64,000 nucleotides of DNA from JADJXV01 sp964527785 (GTDB lineage Bacteria > Bacteroidota > Ignavibacteria > Kapaibacteriales > UBA961). The position numbers and the translations under genes were made by a program. The notes under the pieces were generated by a model that searched no databases, had not been told where the DNA came from, and worked only from the letters and a program-made list of their open reading frames with translations. Of the stretch, positions 43,001 to 51,063 are shown in pieces (within the stretch, counting starts at the first letter, position 1; each line of letters starts with the position of its first letter). Where the stretch lies: positions 1-64,000 of the forward strand of contig CAZGNO010000007.1 of assembly GCA_964527785.1 (NCBI GenBank), given 5' to 3'.

Positions 43001-44578
43001 ATGACACTGCTCTCAAAAGGTTATAGCGCAATAGAAGAATCGTTCGACTTGATGAAAAAGCAAGACGAACGGCGTGCTGCTTTGAATCCGACTATTCCAT
43101 TTACCCCGGAAGAAGTGACACCGGAAGCCATACGGGCGCGCATTAACCGTGCATGGGATGACTACTGGTATTTTGATGAAGTATATTTCTCACCCGACCT
43201 GTATCAGAGCTACGCACCGTCCGGTGATTATCACAGAGAAATATACGACCAAATCATGACCCCCGGCGTTACGATTCATGCGGGCCCCCGTGACTTCGGT
43301 AAAACAGTAACGGCAAAAAAAATCCACGCATGGCTGCTTTTGACAGGGCGCAGTGAATTGATGCTGATTTCCTCAAGCACCTTGATTCTTGCTTCCAAAA
43401 TATTGCGCGACATTGGAAATTTGATTGTTGATAACGATAAAATTCAACACGATTTCCAGCCGGATTTCAGCATCTCGAATGCCGATGAATTTGCTTTTAC
43501 ATTACAATCCGAATACGCTCACAAACTAAGTGAACGATATGCCGGATGCTTTTCCGAAGGGAGAAGCGCACGGGGATTCGCTTCAGGTTTGAAACGACCC
43601 GACCGCGGCTACATTGATGATTTGGAAAACGAAAAATCCCCAATGGAGCCGGACGATGTTGAGAAGCGAATCAAGATAGTGGAAGAAGTGTACGGCTCTC
43701 TTGGCGGCGATGCAAAAACCCTGTTTTGCGCAGGCAACAACTTTGACGAACGGTGCTATATAAACAAACTGCAAAAAGAGCAGCAGCAGGGAATCATCAG
43801 CTCAAAATCCAGCTGGAGAGTTAAAATACACCCTGCGTTTAGCAATGGAAAATCTCTGTGGCCTGAAAAGTATCCGGCAGGTTCTGAAAAGGAAATGATG
43901 ATATTGGTGGATGCGCGGACATTGGAAAGTTTCAATGCAAACTACCAGCAGCAGCCCAAACCAATTCAAGGTCATATTTTCGTTCGTGAAAAATTTGAGT
44001 ACTGGAAAAACTATCCGGGGGATTGCAGGGGCGTGATGTTCACCGACCCGAATCTTGCACTAAAAGGAAAAGGCGATACTACGGGAATTACACGAATGAC
44101 GTTTTCACCCGGCACGCAAAACCTATACATAACAGGATTCGCCCAGTCATTCAACGACCCTGACTTGCTATTGAATACCATTTGCGATATGTACAGCGAG
44201 CGAGTGCTTCTGCTTGGTTTTGATGGCAGTGTTACACAAGAATCCCATTGGTATTACCATATCAGCAATTGGTCAATCAAAAAAAACCGAATGTTTCCCC
44301 CTGTCAAGTTTTGTGATTTCAATACAAAGCTACTGGCTATCAACCTGCAAATCAAATACAACGAAGGACGCGTTCTATTCGACCCTGCAATGCAGCTCAC
44401 CAAACAAGGGCTTGATTACATAGACCAGTTTTGCGCTTACACTTCAAAAAAAGCCAATAAAAAAGACGACGCACCGGACAGCGCGATTTGCGCACTTGCA
44501 CTACTTATGCTTTGCAATCTAAACGTATCCGACGGCGGAGATTCATATTCTATTCAGACATTTTCAGAGGACGACTAA
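43001..44578 (+). CDS. Terminase large subunit (Mu gp28-like)
   Basis: Packaging ATPase and nuclease of 525 aa. The ATPase part has the atypical Walker A HAGPRDFGKTVTAKK (95-102 core) and Walker B with the catalytic acidic pair GYIDDLENEK. The nuclease part has GVMFTDPNLALKG (first metal Asp), LLLGFDGSVTQE and KDDAPDSAI near the end. Packages phage DNA into proheads, in Mu-type phages by headful cutting beyond the phage ends. The start codon of the portal gene overlaps its stop codon. Confidence 0.92.
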   Translation: MTLLSKGYSAIEESFDLMKKQDERRAALNPTIPFTPEEVTPEAIRARINRAWDDYWYFDEVYFSPDLYQSYAPSGDYHREIYDQIMTPGVTIHAGPRDFGKTVTAKKIHAWLLLTGRSELMLISSSTLILASKILRDIGNLIVDNDKIQHDFQPDFSISNADEFAFTLQSEYAHKLSERYAGCFSEGRSARGFASGLKRPDRGYIDDLENEKSPMEPDDVEKRIKIVEEVYGSLGGDAKTLFCAGNNFDERCYINKLQKEQQQGIISSKSSWRVKIHPAFSNGKSLWPEKYPAGSEKEMMILVDARTLESFNANYQQQPKPIQGHIFVREKFEYWKNYPGDCRGVMFTDPNLALKGKGDTTGITRMTFSPGTQNLYITGFAQSFNDPDLLLNTICDMYSERVLLLGFDGSVTQESHWYYHISNWSIKKNRMFPPVKFCDFNTKLLAINLQIKYNEGRVLFDPAMQLTKQGLDYIDQFCAYTSKKANKKDDAPDSAICALALLMLCNLNVSDGGDSYSIQTFSEDD

Positions 44579-45792
44579 TGTATCAGTATCCTGCTCTCAA
44601 AGGCAAGCGATTGCCTGACGACACAATCATTACAAAAGCGGAGATTTTAGCCGATTACGAAGATGCAAAAAGCCGCGATACGAGACCGCTCATGTCTATT
44701 CTGATGGCAATGAAAAGGGCTGACCCGCGTTTGCGCGGTCACATCGTCACACGCCAAACAGCTATGAGCAGTTTCGGATGGGTGATTAAACCGTCCAATC
44801 CGAACCCCGAACAAAGGGAAATTGACGAAGCCGAACGCGCCAAAACCCGTTGTACGAGAATCATTCAGGAGGTCATCAATCACCGCCTGCAAGCATCGCT
44901 ATACGACGCGATGGTCATTCAAACCGAAATATCCCGTGACCCGAATAACGGTGCAATTCAAAAACCAATACGTAGGTTTCGCCCCAATGAAATAGAGAAA
45001 TCAAACGACTACGAAGTCTCTATTTATGCCGACGGTGAACAGAAGCGTCTTGAATTGACATTGCCTGTAGAGATGGGAATGCCTACTGAAGATAGAGCTA
45101 GCTATATCATAGCCGTTGGCGACGATGACGAACGCGGAGGGCTGCTTCGTTCCATCTTGTGGCATGAAGTGTACTTACTTGGAAACAGAAAGGAATGGGC
45201 AAATTTTAATAAAAAGCTCAAAGGACTGTTGCAAGGTACATATCGCGAATGGGCTACTCCGGCAGAAAAGGAACAAGCTACAAAAGCTATGAAAACGGCA
45301 ACTAAAGAGCAGTACATTCTTACCAGTGAAGCAATTCAATTCAAACTGAACCAAATCGCACAAGCCGGAGCAGGAACTTCATTCAAAGAATTTATTGACG
45401 ACATTAAAATTGACGTTGCAATTTCATTGTTGGGTCAGGCAAACACATCTGAAATGCCAAAGAACGGTGGGAGCAGGGCGGGGCTTCAGGTATTGAACTT
45501 GATTCGCAGTGACATCATGTTCGATGACATGATACGAACACAAAACTGTGTAAACGACCAAGTCCTTTTGAACGATGCACGCCTTAATCTAGACGCGTCG
45601 GCAGAAGCCGCTCCGTACATTTTCCAATTCCGTATTCCTGACGGTTTGGATGCCGAAGTACGCGCCCGAATCATTTTAGACGCCTACAATGCAGGTTTCC
45701 CATTGAATACAGGAGAAGCATACAACCAACTGGAGCTGACTCCGCCCAAAGATACTCCCGATACACTTGTTAAACAAACCGCACTAATATGA
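44578..45792 (+). CDS. Portal protein (Mu gp29, DUF935)
   Basis: The 404-aa portal/DNA-packaging ring protein opens with MYQYPALKGKRLPDDTIITKAEI, then PLMSILMAMKRADPRLRGHI and TRQTAMSSFGWVI, the DUF935 signature. The start at 44578 shares its A with the terminase stop TAA. An in-frame upstream start exists inside the terminase gene but lacks support. Ends with ATGA overlap of the truncated G-like ORF. Confidence 0.92.
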   Translation: MYQYPALKGKRLPDDTIITKAEILADYEDAKSRDTRPLMSILMAMKRADPRLRGHIVTRQTAMSSFGWVIKPSNPNPEQREIDEAERAKTRCTRIIQEVINHRLQASLYDAMVIQTEISRDPNNGAIQKPIRRFRPNEIEKSNDYEVSIYADGEQKRLELTLPVEMGMPTEDRASYIIAVGDDDERGGLLRSILWHEVYLLGNRKEWANFNKKLKGLLQGTYREWATPAEKEQATKAMKTATKEQYILTSEAIQFKLNQIAQAGAGTSFKEFIDDIKIDVAISLLGQANTSEMPKNGGSRAGLQVLNLIRSDIMFDDMIRTQNCVNDQVLLNDARLNLDASAEAAPYIFQFRIPDGLDAEVRARIILDAYNAGFPLNTGEAYNQLELTPPKDTPDTLVKQTALI

Positions 45793-45923
45793 CACCCGAA
45801 ATCATGAAAAAAATAGCCGAGCGAGCGCGGCAAATAACTCTCGAAAATGCCGCAAAGGGAATAGACATAAACAGCAAAGGGTTTTCCTACCCTAAAAAAC
45901 CGTTCAAAAAGAAACTTCTCTGA
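45789..45923 (+). pseudogene. Truncated duplicate of the G-like gene (44 codons)
   Basis: This short ORF begins at the ATGA overlap with the portal gene and encodes a 44-residue product. Its sequence runs MTPEIMKKIAERARQ, ENAAKGIDINSKGFSYPKKPF and stops at TGA 45921-45923. The full-length gene begins two bases later with MTPEIMNKIAVRARQ, ENIRQGIDINGKRFSYSEKPF. It is a tandem copy of the first ~40 codons of that gene. Divergence shows the duplication is not very recent. It may be translated as a small peptide, or be a remnant. Confidence 0.8.
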
Positions 45924-45924
45924 T

Positions 45925-46455
45925 ATGACACCCGAAATCATGAATAAAATAGCCGTCCGTGCGCGACAAATGATTCTCGAAAATATCCGGCAAGGGATAG
46001 ACATAAACGGCAAACGCTTTTCCTATTCAGAGAAACCGTTTGCCCGTCCGTTCGACAAGCGAATCAAGGGATACAAACAGCTCATAAAAGACGAACGACT
46101 TACGGTATTCAAAAAAGACGGGAAAAACAACTGGATGGTTGTCGAAGGGGGCTATAAGGATTATCGGCGTATGCGCGGTCAAAATCCTGACGGTGATTTT
46201 CTTACCGATACAGGGGCTGAATTACGGAATTTCCAAATCATAGAGCTGACAGCCACAATTGCACGACTCGGATTTACCGACCCGAAACAGCTCAAAAAAT
46301 CCCTATGGCAAAACACGATGGGCGTAGGGAAAAGTAAGAAATTGTGGCAGTGGATGGGGCTTAGGAAAGAACAGGTAAAAGAGCTGGCAGAATACGCCGC
46401 TTCACTCATTACAGGACAGTATATCGAACAACTTTTGAAGGGGATAATAAAGTGA
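45925..46455 (+). CDS. Mu G-like virion morphogenesis/tail completion protein
   Basis: The 176-aa basic protein directly follows the portal module. Motifs: IDINGKRFSYSEKPF (N-terminal), DFLTDTGAELRNFQI (about 90-105) and IARLGFTDPKQLKKSLWQNTMG (about 112-133). The pattern of RD-type substrate residues, a GDFLTDTGxL strand and a closing GF-x-D-x-x...N helix is that of the gpG family that joins head and tail. The last gene of the rightward block; a double hairpin follows. Confidence 0.65.
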   Translation: MTPEIMNKIAVRARQMILENIRQGIDINGKRFSYSEKPFARPFDKRIKGYKQLIKDERLTVFKKDGKNNWMVVEGGYKDYRRMRGQNPDGDFLTDTGAELRNFQIIELTATIARLGFTDPKQLKKSLWQNTMGVGKSKKLWQWMGLRKEQVKELAEYAASLITGQYIEQLLKGIIK

Positions 46456-46457
46456 AA

Positions 46458-46489
46458 TTATCACCTTCCCGACGTCGGGAAGGTGATAA
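46458..46489. terminator. Perfect 32-base palindrome between convergent genes
   Basis: TTATCACCTTCCCGAC and its exact complement abut with no loop bases. The first arm starts three bases past the G-like gene stop. A zero-loop palindrome of this length is unusual for a plain terminator and could be a dyad binding site; it does sit where rightward transcription should end. Confidence 0.6.
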
Positions 46490-46495
46490 ACAGAC

Positions 46496-46525
46496 AAAAA
46501 AAAGCCCGTCAATTGACGGGCTTTT
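46496..46525. terminator. Bidirectional terminator between convergent phage modules
   Basis: AAAAAGCCCGTCAA and TTGACGGGCTTTTT form a GC stem flanked by A-run and T-run, so it works in both directions. It separates the rightward packaging block from the leftward early genes. Confidence 0.9.
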
Positions 46526-46934
46526 TGCTTTCATCTTTTTCAGCTAATTTAGCAGCTTCGCTCTTTACCTGTAAATTACGCAACATTTGCAGTTCGTCAA
46601 ATTCATGCTGAAAAAACCAACGCTCTCGACTGGACTGCAAAACCGTTAATTCCTCCAGTCGGCTTTCAGCATTTTTGTCGAATGAATGCCAATTACCATA
46701 CCATCCATTGATTTGACTGTCAGAATATTCAATGCTGCAATTTTGATTCATTACGTCTAATATCTCAAATAGGTCGCTGAATGCACTTGTAGCGCGGTCA
46801 GCTTGTATGGAAATTTGCTGCAAGTAAATAACATTACTTTCAAACTTCGCCAGAATGATTGCCATAGCTTTTGCTTGCTCTTCATTGAACACACCCACTT
46901 CATAGAGAACATTTATTTTGTCAATTGTTTTCAT
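46509..46934 (-). CDS. Phage accessory protein, unknown
   Basis: The 141-aa soluble acidic/helical protein contains YEVGVFNEEQAKAMAIILAK and a Trp-rich middle (INGWYGNWHSF). No family recognised. It is the last gene of the leftward early run and overlaps the terminator region, so it may be an accessory gene. Confidence 0.6.
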   Translation of the reverse strand: MKTIDKINVLYEVGVFNEEQAKAMAIILAKFESNVIYLQQISIQADRATSAFSDLFEILDVMNQNCSIEYSDSQINGWYGNWHSFDKNAESRLEELTVLQSSRERWFFQHEFDELQMLRNLQVKSEAAKLAEKDESKKPVN

Positions 46935-46944
46935 AATGCTTATT

Positions 46945-47151
46945 CTATTTTTCTTTTTTTGTTTTAAACACTGTATGCATCAGGACAATATATATCACTA
47001 TCATAATTCCTATCACAACCGGAAACGAATCTTCCCAAACATAATAATTGCCGATTAGACCTAGAATGCCTATAGTCCAAAGAATGATACGACCCCAGTG
47101 GATTGATACCTTACCTATGTAGAAAAGCGGCGTGTTGAGGTTCATTGTCAA
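46945..47151 (-). CDS. Small phage membrane protein, two membrane helices
   Basis: The 68-aa protein has helices at about 20-37 (GRIILWTIGILGLIGNYYV) and 43-62 (FPVVIGIMIVIYIVLMHTV), and a basic tail. It overlaps the end of the lipoprotein gene by four bases, so the two are translated together. Possible superinfection-exclusion pair or lysogenic conversion genes; function unknown. Confidence 0.6.
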   Translation of the reverse strand: MTMNLNTPLFYIGKVSIHWGRIILWTIGILGLIGNYYVWEDSFPVVIGIMIVIYIVLMHTVFKTKKEK

Positions 47152-47894
47152 TCCATCACTTTGTATTTAATCAGTTGATTGTTATATTCAAGTATTTTTA
47201 TCTTTAAATTCTTATACCCAATAACATTGTCTTTAATTTCATTTAAATTATAATATACTGCCTGTGTAAATCCGGGTCTAATCATATCCTTTGAAAACTC
47301 TCTGTACGTTAGTACTATACTATTGTTTTGTATTCCCATGTATAGCAATTCCCACCGAAATTCCGCATCACTTATTATGTCAAAACTTATCTTTTCAACC
47401 GGAATTGGAGTTTTGAATTTACTGGCAAATTGCTCTTTACCAAGCGCGTCAAACGACATTTGAATCAATGAGTCTGATTTAATGACAAAGTATGAATTAC
47501 TCGAATAAGGTGCAATAGTAGGAACATTAGAGTATTGAATCCACGTTTCTTGTGGTCGTTCTTTTACTGAGAAAAGCTGATTGTAGGTAATTAAAGAATC
47601 AACAGGAATGTCAATCTTTTTACTCTTGTCAAAACCAATCCCATCCCAAGAACTAAAATACGGGTTAGAGAACCGGATACCAACTCTATTTCTATATCGT
47701 ACAGCCGTAGTCCTAGCACGAAGCTCACTGAAATACATTGTACTTCCAACGCTCACTGTGTGTTCTGTGTTTTTAATTGTTGTGCTGTCAAACGCATTGC
47801 GCGGCTCAGAAATTAAACTGGGTTTTAACCAAACAACAGGGGAACACCCCACTGCGAATGCCGCCAGCATACAAACCACTAATAAATACTTCAC
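47148..47894 (-). CDS. Phage-encoded lipoprotein
   Basis: The GTG start at 47894 is chosen because AGGAGGGTAAC precedes it directly and a lipoprotein signal follows at once (KYLLVVCMLAAFAVGC, lipobox AVGC with Cys at about 17). The remaining ~230 residues are beta-rich with no family I recognise. A surface lipoprotein with a coupled membrane protein in the early region suggests lysogenic conversion, for example blocking entry of related phages. This is inference. Confidence 0.7.
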   Translation of the reverse strand: MKYLLVVCMLAAFAVGCSPVVWLKPSLISEPRNAFDSTTIKNTEHTVSVGSTMYFSELRARTTAVRYRNRVGIRFSNPYFSSWDGIGFDKSKKIDIPVDSLITYNQLFSVKERPQETWIQYSNVPTIAPYSSNSYFVIKSDSLIQMSFDALGKEQFASKFKTPIPVEKISFDIISDAEFRWELLYMGIQNNSIVLTYREFSKDMIRPGFTQAVYYNLNEIKDNVIGYKNLKIKILEYNNQLIKYKVMD

Positions 47895-47941
47895 GTTACC
47901 CTCCTTTGTAAAATAACCACTGTTCAAAAATACAAAAAATC

Positions 47942-48175
47942 TTAATTCAAGCTCGCCTTCCTAAGAATTTGACGTTGATTCCATTCATCGTAATCCTTTT
48001 TATCAATTGTTGAAATCCTGTCAATCACAACAGCGCGAACACGGAACGACTTTTCTACACTCATTATAACCTCTTGCATATTTGGAAAGTCCTCACGCTC
48101 AAATGTGCCTCCGCCTTTTACTGTCATACCGGAGCGAACACTGACCCCGGTGAACATAAATATAAAATACAGCAT
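47942..48175 (-). CDS. Small phage protein, unknown
   Basis: The 77-aa protein begins at 48175, one base after the stop of the preceding gene, with AGAGG eight bases upstream; longer in-frame starts overlap the neighbour. It opens with a hydrophobic stretch (MLYFIFMFTGV) and continues soluble (VEKSFRVRAVVIDRIS). Unknown function. Confidence 0.55.
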   Translation of the reverse strand: MLYFIFMFTGVSVRSGMTVKGGGTFEREDFPNMQEVIMSVEKSFRVRAVVIDRISTIDKKDYDEWNQRQILRKASLN

Positions 48176-48176
48176 T

Positions 48177-48581
48177 TCAGACCTCTTCATCTTGTACAAT
48201 TGGAATTAACTCGACAATAAACCGCACTACCATTGCGGCAACTTGCACAGCTTCTTGTCTCTGTGCTGCCAAATTTACGTCTTTTGCCTTAATTTCGTCC
48301 CACAATTCGTCCATTTCTTCGCGAATAACGGCATATCCTTCGTGACCTGATGCAAAAGGACGGGGGAAAATATATTTTGCACGTAAAAATTCATGTTGTA
48401 TTTCTTGTAGAACTTCACCGGAATTTTCAATATCCTTTAATTCAATTAAAAGTGTGTCTATTAAACTCAAACCACTCATAACACTATCTAACATAGTCAG
48501 TTTAACCTTATCCGTTTCACCTGACTTCAATTTTTCTACAGTTTCTTTTGTGCTATTTATATATAATTTAATCGTACTCAT
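48177..48581 (-). CDS. MazG-like all-alpha protein
   Basis: The 134-aa protein starts at the ATG at 48581 (MSTIKLYINSTKE). Its second half has GHEGYAVIREEMDELWDEIK and AAQRQEAVQVAAMVVRFIVEL, the E-x-x-D/E-E-x-x-x-E pattern of MazG/NTP pyrophosphohydrolase-type helices found in many phages. If active it would hydrolyse NTPs or alarmone-like nucleotides. The metal-binding set is only partly recognisable by eye, so the call is tentative. Confidence 0.5.
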   Translation of the reverse strand: MSTIKLYINSTKETVEKLKSGETDKVKLTMLDSVMSGLSLIDTLLIELKDIENSGEVLQEIQHEFLRAKYIFPRPFASGHEGYAVIREEMDELWDEIKAKDVNLAAQRQEAVQVAAMVVRFIVELIPIVQDEEV

Positions 48582-48616
48582 GTTTTTAATTGTTTGTTTG
48601 TTAATAAAATTATGAT

Positions 48617-49294
48617 TTACGCCGCTTTGGCGAACCAATCCGACCGTTCCAACCTTGCAATTTCCACCGACACACCAACCCATTGATGCCTACAATGCCA
48701 GCCGCCCATATTATACAGCACCGAAAGCCCCTGACCGTTGTCCATTGCCAAAATTTCACTGATATGATACACCCGACCTGCGTGTTGAGCGCAAAACGCG
48801 CGTGCATTGCCCGTAGGCCCAACATACCGAAACCATTCAACACCAGCCGCACGCTCAGACTCCACATTCGATGCTCTATCCAACGCCGCAGAAGCCGTCA
48901 CGATTTGCGTTTCAATGTGATGCAACTTACTATCTGCCTTTCGGAGTATTTCACGCGCTACTGCCCTGTAATCGCCCTCTATTCCGTTTTTCGCAGCTTC
49001 TTTGTATCCCAATTGAACAGCATTCAATACATCTTCTTTGAAATTCTTGGACGCTTTTTCAGCCATTTTGAGAATTGGTGCAAGACGGCTGTTTATTGCG
49101 TCCTGCTGGACTTCCGAAACTCCAAATTGCTTGACAAAATCGTCCACCGATAGATTGCGGATGTCAGGAAAAACCCTTTCAGCAGGGTTTTGAAGCAGCA
49201 TCCGTTTTACTGCTGCTTCCACCTGTCCTGCGGGCTTGTTTTCGCGCGTCATACGCTCTATCAAGTTCCGTAGTTTACGCTCAAATTCAGTCAT
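48617..49294 (-). CDS. Phage head morphogenesis protein (Mu F/SPP1 gp7-like)
   Basis: The 225-aa protein has a helical N-terminus and a C-terminal domain with WFRYVGPTGNARAFCAQHAG, YHISEI and GGWHCRHQWVGV. The Cys/His-rich F/gp7-type signature places it in the minor head protein family, which acts at the portal vertex. In Mu-like genomes it follows the portal gene. Here it is separated from portal and terminase and runs leftward, while they run rightward. Confidence 0.85.
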   Translation of the reverse strand: MTEFERKLRNLIERMTRENKPAGQVEAAVKRMLLQNPAERVFPDIRNLSVDDFVKQFGVSEVQQDAINSRLAPILKMAEKASKNFKEDVLNAVQLGYKEAAKNGIEGDYRAVAREILRKADSKLHHIETQIVTASAALDRASNVESERAAGVEWFRYVGPTGNARAFCAQHAGRVYHISEILAMDNGQGLSVLYNMGGWHCRHQWVGVSVEIARLERSDWFAKAA

Positions 49295-49565
49295 ACAAAC
49301 CTCTCTGCATCTGTTTCGGGTGTATATCGTCGCGTTTCTTCCAAACGCTTTTGTATTCTTCTACGGTAACTTTCAAAACTTCATCAATGAGCGGGTCACG
49401 CACAAGAACATACTTCATACGTGACTCCTCAATCCACCGCACACCACAATGACACAGCACCTGCCGAGTATCGGCATGGTCGGTACGCTTACCGTCGGCA
49501 GTATGCTCCCGTACTGTTTTATATACACTAACCTCATGTTCGCGACCGCAACCCGGACAGACCAT
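49287..49565 (-). CDS. Zinc-ribbon-like small phage protein
   Basis: The 92-aa protein begins VCPGCGREHE and has a second pair VLCHCGVRW, so four cysteines (CPGC and CHC) could bind zinc. I take the ATG at 49565, with GAGG eight bases upstream. It overlaps both neighbours by a few bases, including the F-like gene start. Confidence 0.6.
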   Translation of the reverse strand: MVCPGCGREHEVSVYKTVREHTADGKRTDHADTRQVLCHCGVRWIEESRMKYVLVRDPLIDEVLKVTVEEYKSVWKKRDDIHPKQMQRGLYD

Positions 49566-49755
49566 AACGCACCTCAAATTCTTCTTTGGAAATACATTCG
49601 ACAATTTTATCGTTTTCGTCTCGAATCGTCATATATCCGGGCTGCAAAACCACACCTGTACTAAACTTCCAGTTTATCAAGCAAACATGAGCGTAGCCGC
49701 CTTCTGCGAACGTCGCGTAATTACCATTCTTGGTAATAAACCGTATCGTTTTCAT
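49534..49755 (-). CDS. Small phage protein, unknown
   Basis: The 73-aa beta-type protein (TIRFITKNGNYATFAEGG, YMTIRDENDKIVE) starts in an ATGA overlap with the ParB-like stop codon, so it is coupled to that gene. No family recognised. Confidence 0.55.
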   Translation of the reverse strand: MKTIRFITKNGNYATFAEGGYAHVCLINWKFSTGVVLQPGYMTIRDENDKIVECISKEEFEVRYGLSGLRSRT

Positions 49756-50726
49756 TGGTTTTCAAGAACCAAGTTTGCCCATCGCTCCATTTCCGTAGCA
49801 ACTTCATTCAGCGACCAGCTCCACGTTCCTTTCAATTGCCCTGTTCGTGCCCCTCTCAGCGACAAACCTTCTAAAAAGTTATACGCATTTTCATACGTAT
49901 TGGCATAGATACCCGCACTTACTTCTGTTGCCTTTTCGGATTTGAACGGTGCTTCCGGTTTCGATTTTTCAACTTTCTTAACTTCGTTTTTGGACGGGTT
50001 TTTCAAGTTGTCAATCTGTTTCAAAAGAGCCGTTACTTCTTTATCCACTTTTGCAATTGTTGTCATCCCTTCGCAAATCTCATCTTCAAGATTTTGCCAC
50101 ACTGACTCAAGATATTCAATATCTTTTTTCTTGACTTTTTTAAGCTCGCGAAGGTCGTCAAAAACTTTTGCACGATATTCCAAATCACATACACGGGTGA
50201 GCGTTTCTTGCTCTCTTTTGCTGAACCCTGTAATTTTTTCTATTATCTCCCAAATACGCATTTTTGAGACATCAACACCAAGTCCGTCCACGACGTGGAC
50301 GAACGCGCCAATGTTCTCGTCATAGTCGTTATAAGTCTCTGAATTTCCTATAAAGTATTTGTTTTGGCGTAGAAATTGCTTGACCTGCTTAAAAAACCTC
50401 ACTTTGTACGCTTCTTTCAGGTCTCTTCCAACATTACAGGCGAACAAAAGCAGAAGCTCCGTTGCATCATCTACCTGAATATATTCTGCCCTGATTTCTG
50501 TTTGTCCGCATTCCTTTGCCGCCCATCTTCTGCCATGACCTGATACAATTCTCTTAGTGCCGTCACTGCGTAAATTCACCAGTATATTTACGAGTACGCC
50601 GTGCATCCGAACCGACTGCAATAAACCTTCTTTGTCCTTTTCTGATATACTGAAAATTTTTGAATTTTCAGGGTGTTCGGTAAGTTCATCAATATTTACC
50701 AACTCAACTGACTTTGACCTAAACAT
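49752..50726 (-). CDS. ParB/Spo0J nuclease-domain protein
   Basis: The 324-aa protein's N-terminal ParB-like domain (about 8-100) has LTEHPENSKIF, DKEGLLQSVRMHGV and RIVSGHGRRWAAKECG, the conserved ParB boxes, where the GHxR motif binds/hydrolyses nucleotide. A helical C-terminal region follows, with Lys/Glu-rich linker (about 240-270). Phages use such proteins as regulators or nucleases; with no ParA it is not a plasmid-type partition system. Part of the leftward early operon. Confidence 0.85.
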   Translation of the reverse strand: MFRSKSVELVNIDELTEHPENSKIFSISEKDKEGLLQSVRMHGVLVNILVNLRSDGTKRIVSGHGRRWAAKECGQTEIRAEYIQVDDATELLLLFACNVGRDLKEAYKVRFFKQVKQFLRQNKYFIGNSETYNDYDENIGAFVHVVDGLGVDVSKMRIWEIIEKITGFSKREQETLTRVCDLEYRAKVFDDLRELKKVKKKDIEYLESVWQNLEDEICEGMTTIAKVDKEVTALLKQIDNLKNPSKNEVKKVEKSKPEAPFKSEKATEVSAGIYANTYENAYNFLEGLSLRGARTGQLKGTWSWSLNEVATEMERWANLVLENQ

Positions 50727-50747
50727 ATTTGCAAACTCCTTATATAA

Positions 50748-50999
50748 TCAAAATAGAAAGTGACTTTTTTTTATTTCTACCTTCTCGTTTTTATCTGATT
50801 GCTGACCGCGCTCAAACATTTCCTTGAGAAGATTAGCCACTTGATAACAATCAGAAAAACTTCTGCTTAAATTTGAATCTTCCGGTTCATCATCTTGCAC
50901 GTTAAAAACATGCTTACCATCTACCTTAACTGCCAATTGCTGCTGTCCTGCAAGCTGCTCCATCCACTCATCCGGTCGTGTTATTACTTCTATTACCAT
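50748..50999 (-). CDS. Small phage protein downstream of Gam
   Basis: The 83-aa protein starts at the ATG at 50999, with GGGAG nine bases upstream; a longer reading would run into the Gam gene. Contains VITRPDEWMEQLAG, CYQVANLLKEMFERG and a basic end. No family recognised. Confidence 0.55.
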   Translation of the reverse strand: MVIEVITRPDEWMEQLAGQQQLAVKVDGKHVFNVQDDEPEDSNLSRSFSDCYQVANLLKEMFERGQQSDKNEKVEIKKSHFLF

Positions 51000-51063
51000 T
51001 GTTGTAAACTCCCGTATTATAGTGGAAATCAGGCGACCCCCGTCGCCCAATTTCCCCCGATTA

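Noticed and set aside
45789..46455. Possibility that the short and long G-like ORFs are one frameshifted gene
   Set aside because: The long copy is complete with its own start; the short one repeats its N-terminus instead of preceding it, so this is duplication, not frameshift.
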